A stretch of DNA of 64,000 bases, taken from contig NC_091156.1 in the NCBI RefSeq assembly GCF_040958095.1, positions 18,160,968 through 18,224,967 of the forward strand, in the 5' to 3' direction. The stretch comes from Procambarus clarkii. Its lineage: Eukaryota > Arthropoda > Malacostraca > Decapoda > Cambaridae. The notes beneath the pieces are model-generated. The model did not search any database. It worked only from the letters and a program-made list of their open reading frames with translations, and was not told where the DNA came from. Shown here piece by piece: positions 1 through 8,995 of this stretch (within the stretch, counting starts at the first letter, position 1; every line of letters starts with the position of its first letter). The translations under genes were made by a program, and so were the position numbers.

Positions 1-2
1 AG

Positions 3-196
3 CTGGACCCTGGATTACTGCCGCTATTTGAAGAATTGTGCCGAGAACAAGTGGAGGCGTTGATACAACCTGAAGAAGTCAAACAGAAGAAAAAACAAAG
101 AAAAATTGAAACTGAAGTGGCTGAGTTGAAAAACAAGCTAGCAACTACTCAAGCTAGAGCGATTGTGTTGTCTAATAGAGAAATTAGACTTCTTAG
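3..196 (+). CDS. Internal exon of an unrecognised coiled-coil protein (gene 1, exon A)
   Basis: This exon is open in one frame beginning Leu-Asp-Pro-Gly-Leu-Leu-Pro-Leu-Phe-Glu-Glu-Leu-Cys and running into a Lys/Glu/Gln-rich helix, which suggests a coiled coil. It ends at 196 with a consensus donor (gtaagt) and two leftover bases, AG. The AG at 1-2 may be the splice acceptor, because an identical copy at 1240 is preceded by a pyrimidine-poor tract ending in acag. The leftover AG joins the A at 16970 to make an Arg codon, which supports the gene model. I do not recognise the family; the helix and charge suggest a structural or scaffold role, but that is inference. Upstream exons lie outside the window. 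Intron A (197-16969) is about 16.8 kb and packed with transposons. Confidence 0.75.
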
Positions 197-539
197 GTAA
201 GTAAAATACAAACTTTATATTGTACATTTTACATTATCATAGAAATTTGCTAATACAGTAATTTCTGAGGAAGCCTGTTGGTGGCTCCCTGAAGCTATCT
301 CACTGAGATGACTTTCTGCTACTGGGTCACATCAATCATAGGAGTTCTGCTTGATCTACTGGGGACCAAAGCCAGAATCTGGCCTGCCCTCAGGCAGGCA
401 GAGGCACAGAGGTGGGATTTATTATTGTGATCACTCACACCAAGGAAGCATTCAGCAAGTAAGCAAAATACTACAGACAACTGCGTGGTTCATCAAAACG
501 AAGCACCAAAAGCAACATGTTCTTGACTCAAGTCCATTA

Positions 540-890
540 CATCCAGTGGTTGACCCCACAAACGCATTCATAAACTTTTATATGCTGTTAATTCAAAACA
601 GGAATTTTCTCAAATAAAAATTAATATTCTAATATATTAGCATATTGTGCATATATAGGCATAGGCTAGGTTAGATTAGGTGTTTAGGTTCTGTTGGCGA
701 TTATTTATACTTGTAGCACATGGGTGAAGCATTTATAGTGTTGTGGTTCGAACAAAATTCATCAGTGAAGCACTTGTTCCGGAAGTGTTCGAACGAAATC
801 AGTTGTGAGTCGTGTGTAAACCGTTTTTCATTCATAAACAGGGGGTTTGGCAAGTGCATGGAATCACTTTTGGGTCTTTGTTTGGAGGAC
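540..890 (+). repeat. Inverted-repeat arm, family B (partner at 1960-2290)
   Basis: The sequence from gtggttgaccccacaaacgc through ttcgaacaaaattc to caagtgcatggaat matches the reverse complement of 1960-2290 along almost its full length with scattered mismatches. A related copy lies at 54890-55085. Not identified with a named family. Confidence 0.6.
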
Positions 891-1239
891 GGGCTGCCAA
901 AACTGACTAATGGTTCTGCAAATGATTCATTCAAACCAATTGGTTCACTCAAAACAAGCTTGAACCCTTGGTCAAGGGGTTCAAAACTGTTTCAGTGTTC
1001 TAGTTCTTTTTGTCCCAGTTGTTTGTTGATTGTCATCTGATGCCCAAGATGACAAAGATGGGCACAAAATGGGACTGTTTATATGATTGTATTCAGTACT
1101 ATACTGTACAGTATTAATATACTGTACAGTATTTAAATTACAGCATGAAAGTAATTTACAGATTTTATGGCATATATTTTGTACAATACCTGAAATTGAA
1201 GTCTGTAATGCCTCCAATATAAATATTTGGTTATTAGAC

Positions 1240-1340
1240 AGCTGGACCCTGGATTACTGCCGCTATTTGAAGAATTGTGCCGAGAACAAGTGGAGGCGTT
1301 GATACAACCTGTATCAACGTTACTTCTTAACATAACACAG
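1240..1340 (+). pseudogene. Perfect 72-bp copy of host exon A inside the DIRS-like element
   Basis: Positions 1240-1311 are identical to 1-72, including the acceptor AG. The copy then departs from the exon at a junction where 9-bp complementary arms flank five bases (1297-1305 and 1311-1319). The frame stays open to 1340, where acacag|gtaaat forms a donor-like site, so a 99-nt alternative exon (1242-1340) is possible. It would be phase 0; spliced to 16970 it would meet a stop after two codons. It may be a duplicated exon fragment, a cryptic exon or an assembly artefact. Confidence 0.7.
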
Positions 1341-1959
1341 GTAAATACAGGGCTCCTGTACTTCAACGTAAAAACCTGTTACTGTCACTTCATATTGCTT
1401 GGCTTTGGCAGAGCTACTGTTACTTGCATCTGGCATCGCTACATCTTTGGGGCTCTTTTACTAGTTGTCTTGGGCATTCTTTCATCTCCAGCCAGCTCAT
1501 GTTCCTCCTCAGCCTTCTTGGTCCCTTGATAGGGTTTTAGTGTTTCTTTCCTCCACCTGGTTCACGGTTGCCCTTTCTGTCTGGGTTATCTTTTAAGGGG
1601 GTGTTTTTGTTAAGATTTTAATTACTTAGCTAAATGAACTGTGGGTTCAGTTCCTGAATCCATTATATGCCCCTGTAACCCTATTCACCATTACTCATGG
1701 AATATGTATGAGGTGCATAAAAAATGACTAAATTAAACTAACTCACCTCAGGTTCCAGGGTTTGGGAGCTTCATGCTCTTCTCTGGAGGCAGGAGGAGGG
1801 GTTCTGTTCTTTTGATCCTGGTGGATGGTGTCTTCATTTTCAGCTTTCTCCTTTTTGTTCTGGCGAAGAATGAATTGGTTGGCTTCGGGGGAAAAGGGAT
1901 TTGTCCTTCAGTGATTGATAATTTGTTTTGGCAAGTGGCCGTCCTCATAAACAAAGGCT

Positions 1960-2290
1960 AAAGCCCATTCAATGCACATGCCAAACCACCAGTTTATGAA
2001 TGAAAAACGGTTTACACATTACTCACAACTGATGATGTTTGAACACTTCTCGAACAGATGTTTCACGGATAACTTTTGTTTGAACCACAACACAGTAAAT
2101 GCTTCACCCATGTACTACAAATACAAATGATCACCACCAGAACCTAAAATCCTAACCTATCCAGTGCCTAAACATGCATAATATGCTAATATATAGCAAT
2201 ATTAATTTATATTTGAAAAAATCCCAATTTTAAATGAACAGCATGTTAAAATTGATGAATGCATTTTTGGGGGTCAACTGCTGGATGGAA
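1960..2290 (-). repeat. Inverted-repeat arm, family B (partner at 540-890)
   Basis: Reverse-complement partner of 540-890, including the gtttacacattactcacaac and gcttcacccatgtactac segments. Together with 540-890 it could form a large foldback within the intronic DIRS-like element. Confidence 0.6.
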
Positions 2291-2647
2291 TGGACTTGTT
2301 CTGAGGACGGGTTGGGGTAAGGGTGCTTCATTTGTTGTGGCCAGTAGCAGTAATTTGCCGCGACCTGCTAGCCACCAGTTCTGCCTTGATGGATGCCTTG
2401 CTCATTGATCCAGTTTCCTCAGTCCCCCTGTTTCAAGATGCATATTTCTCAGGTTGTCCATAGTGTCATTAAAGCTAACTAGTTGGCAGTCTTTCCCCAA
2501 GTGCACTTTGTTCGCAAGTTCATGTCTTTGCCTGGATCTTGTGGGGCTGCTTTTCGAACTTGGGAGTTTGTGAGGCCACTCTGGGGCCTGTTGACTCGTT
2601 CTGCTCCTCCCTGGTTTGTCCTAAGTTTACTGTCTTCTCCATCATTA

Positions 2648-2720
2648 GATAGCTTCAGGGAACCACCAAGACACTCCCCAGAAAACCAGAATGTCATGAA
2701 AAGCTTCTTTCTGTTTAGGT
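2648..2720. repeat. Internal complementary region of the 261-3158 DIRS-like element
   Basis: The first about 38 bases are the near-exact reverse complement of the left terminus at 262-300. The remainder (ccagaatgtcatgaaaagc..tttctg) aligns with the right terminus read inward from 3158. The layout equals that of 13689-13779 in the larger element. Confidence 0.55.
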
Positions 2721-3452
2721 GCCTTGGTTCATGATTATACAGCTCTAGATTAGTTATTATCCAAAGCAGAAGGCTGGAGCACCCAAGGTGCCACCTAATG
2801 GTAGCTATTTGCACTATGGAATTCAATCTTGTCTCAAGTGAACCATTGGCTTTGAATTAATCATTTGCAGAGTTGTTTGGTAGTTTTGTTTCATTTATAT
2901 GAACCATGCTGTAGTTGTCTGTATTGCTTTGCTTACTTTCCTGATGCTGTCTCCCTGTGGGTGATAAAAATACAGTAATAAAAATACCCATTTCTTTGTG
3001 CCTCTGAGAGAGATCAGATTATGGTTCTGGTCCCCAGTAGGCCAAACAGGACTCCTATGATTGCTAGGACTCAGTAGCAGAAAGCCATCTTTGTGAGATA
3101 ACTTCAGAGTGCCACCGAGGTTCTACCAGAAAGAGGCATTTTATTGCAGTGTTGGTTTTATTTTATTACCTGTGAAGTTTATTCACATAATATGCCTTTG
3201 TTGTACAGTATTTCTGTTGACCAGAGATTCAAAAGTTTTTTGTCTTATTTAATTCATAATAGAGCTATTTTTTTCTGGACTCCAAACATTCTTACAAACA
3301 TGAAAGCTATCTGACATATGGAAAAGTCATAGTTCCAATCTATAAAAACAAAAACATAGAAAGACCCCTTTAATTATTCACTTGGGCAGAATACCTGAAA
3401 AGAAATAACATAACAGACAGTTATTTTTTGTTTTCAAAAGGGAAGGTCTTGC

Positions 3453-4974
3453 TTAACCATTAAACCGCGCAAATCATATATATATATGCTTTCAGTGACA
3501 AAACCGGAACCGCGCATGTCATATATATATAATTTCGTGTCTAGCGCTATAATTTAAACACCCCGCCTGGGATAGGGGCAGCTATAGTGCAGCCATGGCA
3601 ACTGGGGAGCAACCAAAGCTGACGCACACAGCACGAGCTCACAGCACCGCTGTTCAGCTTATGACCACAGCATCGCCTACAAATGCCATAATATATATGT
3701 TCATGCTATTATTTTGCGATGATAGTATTACAGAAGACCCCTGACTGTGATAAAACTGACCAGGATTCTGATAATAGCAGGATTGTGGTGATATTAAGCG
3801 CTGTGCTCCATGGAGGGAGGAGTAATGCTGTGGGAGGGAGGGTGGTGGAGTTGTCTTCTGACTGTGTGTGGCCACCTTTTATTGATTGCACTCACCATAC
3901 CAGCTTAGTGGTTCGTTATGGTGAACACAAATGTAGATACTTATATATAATGTGTGTATAGAGTGTAATAACAGTAATAGGAGTAGGTTGGGAGCCGCCA
4001 TTTTGGTGAGGGAGGTGCATTGTCTGCACGACTTATCACGTTGTTTACTGGTGGCCACTATGGTCTTTTGGCACCATACCAGCTTATTTGTACAGGTATG
4101 GTGAATAAAACAGTTAGATATTTATATATAATGTGTGTATATAGCGTAATAACACCACAAACAGTATTGTTGTAGGAGAAATATTAGTGCGTCTGGCCTT
4201 GAGGGCGGCCACCACCAGCTGACTGTGTGAGTAACTACGTCTTTGTGCCTTTACTCACCATACAAGCTTAGATGTACAGTTATGATGAACAAAACATGTA
4301 AATACTTATATATAACATCTGTGGATAGTGAATAAATGCAAAAACAGTATTGTGAGAGGAGAATGAGGGCGAGTGAGGTGTTGTTGAGGGAGGGAGTGGC
4401 AGCGAGTGGCTGGCTGGTGTGTGGCGGTTACTCCTCATTGCATTTTGACTCACAATACCAACTTAGTGGTTCGTTATGGTGAGCAAAACATGCAGATACT
4501 TATATATAACCTGTGTATATAGTGTAATAACAGCAAAACTATTTGTTTATTGTTTTATGAACATAATTGAATCACTAACATGCACACCATAATTTTAAAT
4601 ACAGCAATGGTTCACACATTTTATTATATAAATATATCACAATTCACTGTATTGAATAATATTACTGCAAAAAAACTAAGAAAAAATCAGAGACATTGAA
4701 ATAAATGGGTAATAACATATTTGTGGCAACTGCCGCCTGACAGCTCGAGCAGAGTAGACCTCGTCTGGCGAAGGCTCTGTTAATGCCCCTTTTTTGCCAG
4801 ACTTCCCTACCCTATTGCAGCTAAAATAGGCACCTGCGATTTTTTTGTTATTTTTTCCGTGATCATGGAACAAAAATGAACACTTTTATAAGATGAAAGA
4901 ATTTTTTGGATTTTTTGTTGTTGCACCTGTGGGTGTTAAAGCCATTTGGACCCCCTAGCGGTTTGAGGGTTAAC
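3453..4974. mobile_element. piggyBac-like non-autonomous DNA element (TTAA target)
   Basis: The ends are TTAA-ccattaaaccgc on the left and gcggtttgaggg-TTAA on the right: imperfect inverted repeats starting CC and flanked by TTAA, the piggyBac hallmark. Removing the element with one TTAA rejoins the interrupted LINE frame exactly (K-G-R-S-C-L-T-N-V), which confirms the boundaries and the target duplication. No transposase ORF is visible. The interior holds a four-unit tandem array. The right-end ccccctagcggtttgagggtt is a motif I recall from other decapod repeats. Confidence 0.7.
3740..4545 (+). repeat. Four-copy tandem array, unit about 179-194 bp
   Basis: The anchor caccataccagctta..ggttatggtgaac..agatacttatatataatgtgtgtata recurs at 3893, 4072, 4256 and 4450 (spacings 179, 184 and 194). 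Units differ by substitutions and small indels, so the array is old. It lies wholly inside the piggyBac-like element. Confidence 0.75.
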
Positions 4975-5219
4975 AAATGTTTTTAGTTTTTACTATAGTT
5001 AGAGATCTTGCCAGAAAGGGAAGGTTTGACCAAATGTTTATACCTGGATCTATATAAAAGCTTTTGATAGTGCTACACAAGAGTTTCTGAAAGTTAGAAC
5101 AAATTGGAGGGGTGTGACAGGCAGACTATTAACTTGGATGAACATTTTTGTAATGAACATACAAATGAGAGCAGTGAGAAGAGGCAGTGTATCTGACTGG
5201 AGAAATATCTCTAGTGGAG

Positions 5220-5357
5220 CAAGCCGTGGAGCAAGCCGAGCAGCGGTGTCTAACAGCCTGGTTGACCAGTCCAGCAACCAGGAGGCCTGGTCGACGACTG
5301 GGCCGCGGGGACCCTAAGCCCCGGAAGCACCTCAAGGTAACCTCAAGGTAACCTCAA
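5220..5357 (+). mobile_element. SINE/LINE 3'-tail insertion in LINE B
   Basis: The body reads aacagcctggttgaccagtcc, then ggaggcctggtcgacgactgggccgcggggac and repeated acctcaaggta. It is the 3' tail also seen at 47815-47935 and in the tRNA SINEs. A four-base GGAG at 5216-5219 and 5358-5361 looks like the target duplication; removing the insert restores S-G-V-P-Q-D in the LINE. Confidence 0.7.
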
Positions 5358-5545
5358 GGAGTACCTCAAGATTCAGTTCTTGCACCAGTAATGTTAATTA
5401 TTTACATTAGTGATCTGCCAGAGGAGATACAGAGTTATGTGAGTATGTTTACAGGTGATAAATTGCTAAGGAGAGTCAAGGACTTAGGTGACTACCCTGC
5501 CCTACAAAATGACCTACACAAAATAAGTGAATGTAGCAACACATA

Positions 5546-6651
5546 GCTTACCAGAATCACAGATAAAATTACACCCCATAAGAGAGCTACAATTATGACA
5601 GGCAACAACCCTACAACAATCAGTACGGGTCAGAACAAATCAGATATAGACCAGCCAAATCCACGCATAATGGACCTGCCAGAAAAGTCTTCCTGTCAAA
5701 CTACCCTAAATAGTATCATAGAAACATGAAGGAGTAGGTCTGTACATTAGAGAAGACCTTGTATGTTTGGAGCTCCTTAACTCTACAAATGAGGTGGTAG
5801 AAGTACTGGGAGTAAAAATAGAGAAAATAAACTTAGTTATTATTCAAACTGCCAGATGCAACGGCTGAGAAATTCACAGAACAGATAAAGAAAATAGAGA
5901 ATAGCCTTGATAATTTGGCAAAGCCAATACAGTACCTGATATTATCTTCCTTGATGACTTCAATCTGCCTAGTCTAAGATGGAGAATAGCAAACAATAAT
6001 GTTTTACCAGGAAATCTATCTGGACATAACCAACCACAGATTAGAGAACTACTTAGATTATGTGACAAATTTTCACTCAACCAGCAGATAACAGAGCCAG
6101 CTAGGAACGAAAATATTCTAGATCTGGTCTTCACAAACAATGACGACATAATCAGGAACTCAGTATGGGGTATCTCAGATACCACATACTCAGATTACAA
6201 GCTCACTGAAGTGTAAACTAACATCAATACTCATATTAGACCTAAAACAATGATCAAACGAGAAGGATTATTCAGTAAATTAAATTTTAATAATAAAAGG
6301 ATAGGCTGGGAAAAAATAAACAGGGACCTTACAAGCATTCAATGGGAAACTGTTCTAGGTAATAAAAACCCTACACAGGGAATAGAAAAACTGACTACTG
6401 AAGCATATAAAGTCTGTCTGAAACACGTTCCTTTGAGAAAAGTCAGAAAGAGATCCAACGTAGAAAGAGAACGCAGACGACACTACAAAAGAAGAAAAAA
6501 TAATGAAAATGGTTAAGCAGTCACGACTTTCCAGACAAAGAAGGAATGATTTAATCAGGGAGATTGAAGCAATCGAGTAGAGACTGAAGCATTCATATCA
6601 GATTGAAGAAATGCAACTAGAACAGAAAGCAGTACAAGAGATAAAGAAAAA
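5546..6651 (+). pseudogene. LINE family A: endonuclease (APE-like) and linker, decayed
   Basis: Frames give G-V-G-L-Y-I-R-E-D-L around 5735-5765, V-L-G-V-K-I-E-K-I-N-L-V-I-I near 5805, I-F-L-D-D-F-N-L-P near 5945 and S-D-Y-K-L at 6190. These correspond to the phosphodiesterase-type endonuclease of non-LTR retrotransposons (normally G-D-F-N and S-D-H). The catalytic G-D-F-N reads D-D-F-N and S-D-H reads S-D-Y here, plus frameshifts, so it is inactive. The region 6250-6516 codes for the basic linker (K-R-R-K) before the reverse transcriptase. Residues 5546-5710 are probably ORF1 remnants. Confidence 0.65.
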
Positions 6652-6663
6652 CCCAAAATATTT

Positions 6664-7052
6664 GAACAAATCTGAATGCTACGCCTGAATGCTTTCAGAC
6701 GTAGGTTCGAACCCTCGTTACGGCCCTTATGGATTTCTTCATTTGATGCATCATGCTATTGTGATTTCTGTGTGTAATGAAGTAAGGGTGAAGAGGTAGA
6801 ACGGCTTATTGACAGAGCTCGAGTGCATGGGAAAATTGTGTAAAATCATGGTTTGTGTCTCGGAGAGGCTGCAGGGTCCAAGTAAGGTCAGTAGAACTTC
6901 TGATTGCAATTCTTTTAATCATGTCGTAGCTCAGTCATTTAAGGCAGCATCTGGGGTGCTCTTGGACGTAGGTTCGAACCCTTGTCACGGCCCTTGTGGA
7001 TTTGTTCATTTGATGCATCACGCTACTGTATTGTGATTTCTGTGTGTAATGG
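6664..7052 (+). mobile_element. Two tRNA-derived SINE copies with 12-bp target duplication
   Basis: Box-A-like gtcgtagctcagtcatttaaggcagc (6929 onward) and box-B-like gtaggttcgaacccttgtcacgg (6969 onward) are followed by ttgatgcatcacgct and ttgtgatttctgtgtgtaatg. A 5'-truncated copy of the same unit precedes it (6690-6782). The pair is flanked by cccaaaatattt at 6652-6663 and 7053-7064, a perfect 12-bp target duplication within the LINE A frame K-N-P-K-Y-F. Confidence 0.8.
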
Positions 7053-7897
7053 CCCAAAATATTTCTTCACATAATGCAAAATCAAAAACAAAACCCACTG
7101 CCAGTATTGGACCTATTCGTGCAAGTGAAGGTTCATACACAGAGGATAACAAAAAAAATTATGAAATCCTAAAACAGCAGTACAGTATGAGGACATGTTT
7201 AGCACCCCAATAAACAACTTGAAAGTGGAAGATTTGGACAACTTCTTTATGCATGATATCCAAACCCCTGAAAATATAACTGATATCAACACAAGCATGA
7301 CAGTTTTTAAAAAAGTAATTAACAACATGCCCATGCACTGAGCCCCAGGTCCAGACTCATGGAATTCAATATTTATAAAGAAATGCAAAGCACAGGCACT
7401 CAGTATAGTGTGGAGGAAGAGCTTGGACACAGGGAAGATACCAAATGCACTTAAAGCAGCAGACATAGCCCCTCTACACAAGGGAGGGAGCAAAGCATTA
7501 GCAAAGAATTATAGACCAGTTGCACTAATGTCCCACATAAGAAAAGTATTTGAGAGAGTGATCAGGAGTCAGGTCACAAGTTTCATGGAGACCAGTGACC
7601 TTCACAACCCAGGCCAACATGGATTTAAAGCAGGAAGATAATGCCTCTCACAGCTACTTGACCACTAACACAAAATCACTGAGGCATTAGAAGAAAAACA
7701 AAATGCAGATGTGGAATACACAGATTTTTTTTTTTTTTTTTTTTTTTGAGATATATACAAGAGTTGTTACATTCTTGTTACATTTCGCAAAGGCATTTGA
7801 TAAATGTGAGACCATGGATTGATAGCACACAAAATGAAATCAGTGGGAATAACAGGTAAAGTAAGACAGTGGATATTAAATTGTTTACGAAGAGAAA
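7053..7897 (+). pseudogene. LINE family A: reverse transcriptase N-terminal half, decayed
   Basis: Reads K-Y-F-F-T then, at 7408-7641, W-R-K-S-L-D-T-G-K-I-P, A-D-I-A-P-L-H-K-G-G, N-Y-R-P-V-A-L and N-P-G-Q-H-G-F-K-A-G-R: the conserved fingers (blocks 1-2) of LINE reverse transcriptases. The F-A-K-A-F-D catalytic block (about 7725-7800) is broken by a poly-T SINE insertion and the frame shifts repeatedly. Inactive. Confidence 0.75.
7726..7780 (-). mobile_element. 5'-truncated poly-A SINE fragment (minus)
   Basis: A run of about 22 T followed by gagatatatacaagagttg and ttacattcttg: the poly-A 3' end of the SINE family seen complete at 24157 and 39337, here inverted and severely truncated. It splits the LINE A F-T-D-F-A-K-A-F motif. 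Confidence 0.75.
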
Positions 7898-8310
7898 TCA
7901 CATTATCATGATACTGTATATCAATGAGAAAATCCACATGAGCCGCGATGAGGATTCGAACCTATGGACTGGGTGTTCTTGGATGCATGCTCTAGTCGGC
8001 TATGCCACAACATGGTAAAAGAATTGCAACCTGGGGGTGCTACTGCACCCTCGAGGATTCCCGAGGATTCCACTGAAACCGATCCAGGGTATCACACAAT
8101 TCCCTCCATGCTCTCTGGCTCTGTCGTCCAGTAATTCTACCTCTGACACCCCTCTTTCAATGCACAGAGAAATCACATTATCATGATATATCAATGAGAA
8201 AATCCACAGGAGCCATGTCGTGGCATAGTTGTCTAGAGCGTGCATCTGGGAACACCCAGTGCATAAGTTCAAATCCTCATCACGGCTCCTGTGGATTTTC
8301 TCAATTAATT
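7898..8310. mobile_element. Inverted pair of tRNA-like SINE heads in LINE A
   Basis: A minus-strand tRNA-like segment (gaggattcgaacctatgg, 7945-8015) and a plus-strand one (gtcgtggcatagttgtctagagcg, then ttcaaatcctcatcacgg, 8215-8285) face each other. Both are preceded on the plus strand by gaaatcacattatcatgata..caatgagaaaatccaca, at about 7897 and 8168. The LINE A frame resumes at 8311 (L-L-S-N-R-S-Q-R-V-T-V-N). Confidence 0.6.
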
Positions 8311-8579
8311 TGTTGTCAAACAGATCACAAAGAGTAACAGTCAACAAAATAAAATTGAGTGCAACCACAGTTAAACTCTCTCTACCTCAGGGTACAGTCC
8401 TTGCACCACTGCTTTTCCTTATTCTCGTATCAGATATAGACAAAATTACAAGTCACAGCTTCGTATCATCCTTTGCAGATGAAACAAAATTCAGCATGAA
8501 AATTACCTCTGCTGCAGACATTGAAAAACTACATGCAGATATTAATAAAGTTTTTGACTGGCATCAGAAAATAACATGA
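8311..8579 (+). pseudogene. LINE family A: reverse transcriptase palm, catalytic site altered
   Basis: Reads S-L-P-Q-G-T-V-L-A-P-L-L-F-L-I-L-V-S-D-I-D then S-S-F-A-D-E-T-K. The catalytic F-A-D-D of reverse transcriptase is F-A-D-E here (gaa for gat), while the copy at 42260 keeps F-A-D-D. The frame breaks off at K-V-F-D-W-H-Q where the DIRS-like element is inserted and resumes at 14275. Confidence 0.85.
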
Positions 8580-8995
8580 TTTCTGGGGGGAGCCCCGTCG
8601 GCTCCCCGGAGCTGATATGCTAATGTCAGACTTTGGCATCAGTCATGTGTATGGAGTTCTAGGGCCTACCGGGGACCACGAGCCAGAACCTGGCCCCCTC
8701 AGAGAGGCAAGGGGAGCAATGGCCTATAGAAACCCCCGTGTGGTTGGAAGCATTCTATGTCTGCCATCGACCGGGTCAAGCATCCAGAAAGGTAAGCATT
8801 CCAAAACAAACCCCTATTCTGGTGAAAATTGCTACCTAAGCCGAACTAGTGAATAGAACTCTTCAACAGAAAACACGGAAACTAGTATGACGTCATACGT
8901 CACCGCGCCGCTGTCTGCGCAGCTCCCCCCTCCCCGGGAGGGGGAAGGGGGAGCCCCAGACCTCCCACGCCGGCTATCCACCCATCAGTTCTTCG
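8580..8995 (+). repeat. Left inverted terminal repeat of the DIRS-like element
   Basis: Starts tttctggggggagccccgtc, itself a GC hairpin, and ends near ccacccatcagttct. Contains a near-palindromic tagtatgacgtcatac at about 8881, a CRE-like TGACGTCA core that could be a promoter element (inference). Complement of 13838-14250. Confidence 0.85.

Larger units (their letters stand above)
261..3158 (+). mobile_element. Old DIRS-like element with inverted ends and internal complementary region
   Basis: The left end (262-500) is homologous, though diverged, to the left inverted repeat of the DIRS-like element at 8580: a ttctg start, a ctccctgaagct hairpin region, then ctactggggaccaaagccagaatctgg. 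The reverse complement of 3158-2890 is homologous to the right repeat of that element. At 2648-2720 a segment is complementary to the left outer end (agatagcttcaggga..ccaccaa) and then resembles the right outer end, giving the same ITR / internal complementary region / ITR order. The interior has no recognisable gag, reverse transcriptase or recombinase, so it is a degenerate or non-autonomous copy. It sits in intron A of gene 1 and contains an exon copy at 1240. Confidence 0.6.
3265..5545 (+). mobile_element. LINE (CR1/Jockey-like) reverse transcriptase fragment, family B, interrupted
   Basis: Broken frames give recognisable reverse transcriptase pieces: a segment like K-L-P-D-I-W-K before 3330, the F-Q-K-G-R-S-C-L-T-N-V motif split across the piggyBac-like insertion (3440-3453 and 4975-4990), Y-L-D-L-Y-K-A-F-D around 5045-5075, and V-P-Q-D-S-V-L-A-P plus I-S-D-L-P-E-E-I with a damaged F-A-D-D site (F-T-G-D-K) at 5365-5465. 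Many stops and frameshifts; a dead copy on the plus strand. Insertions: 3453-4974 and 5220-5357. Confidence 0.7.
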
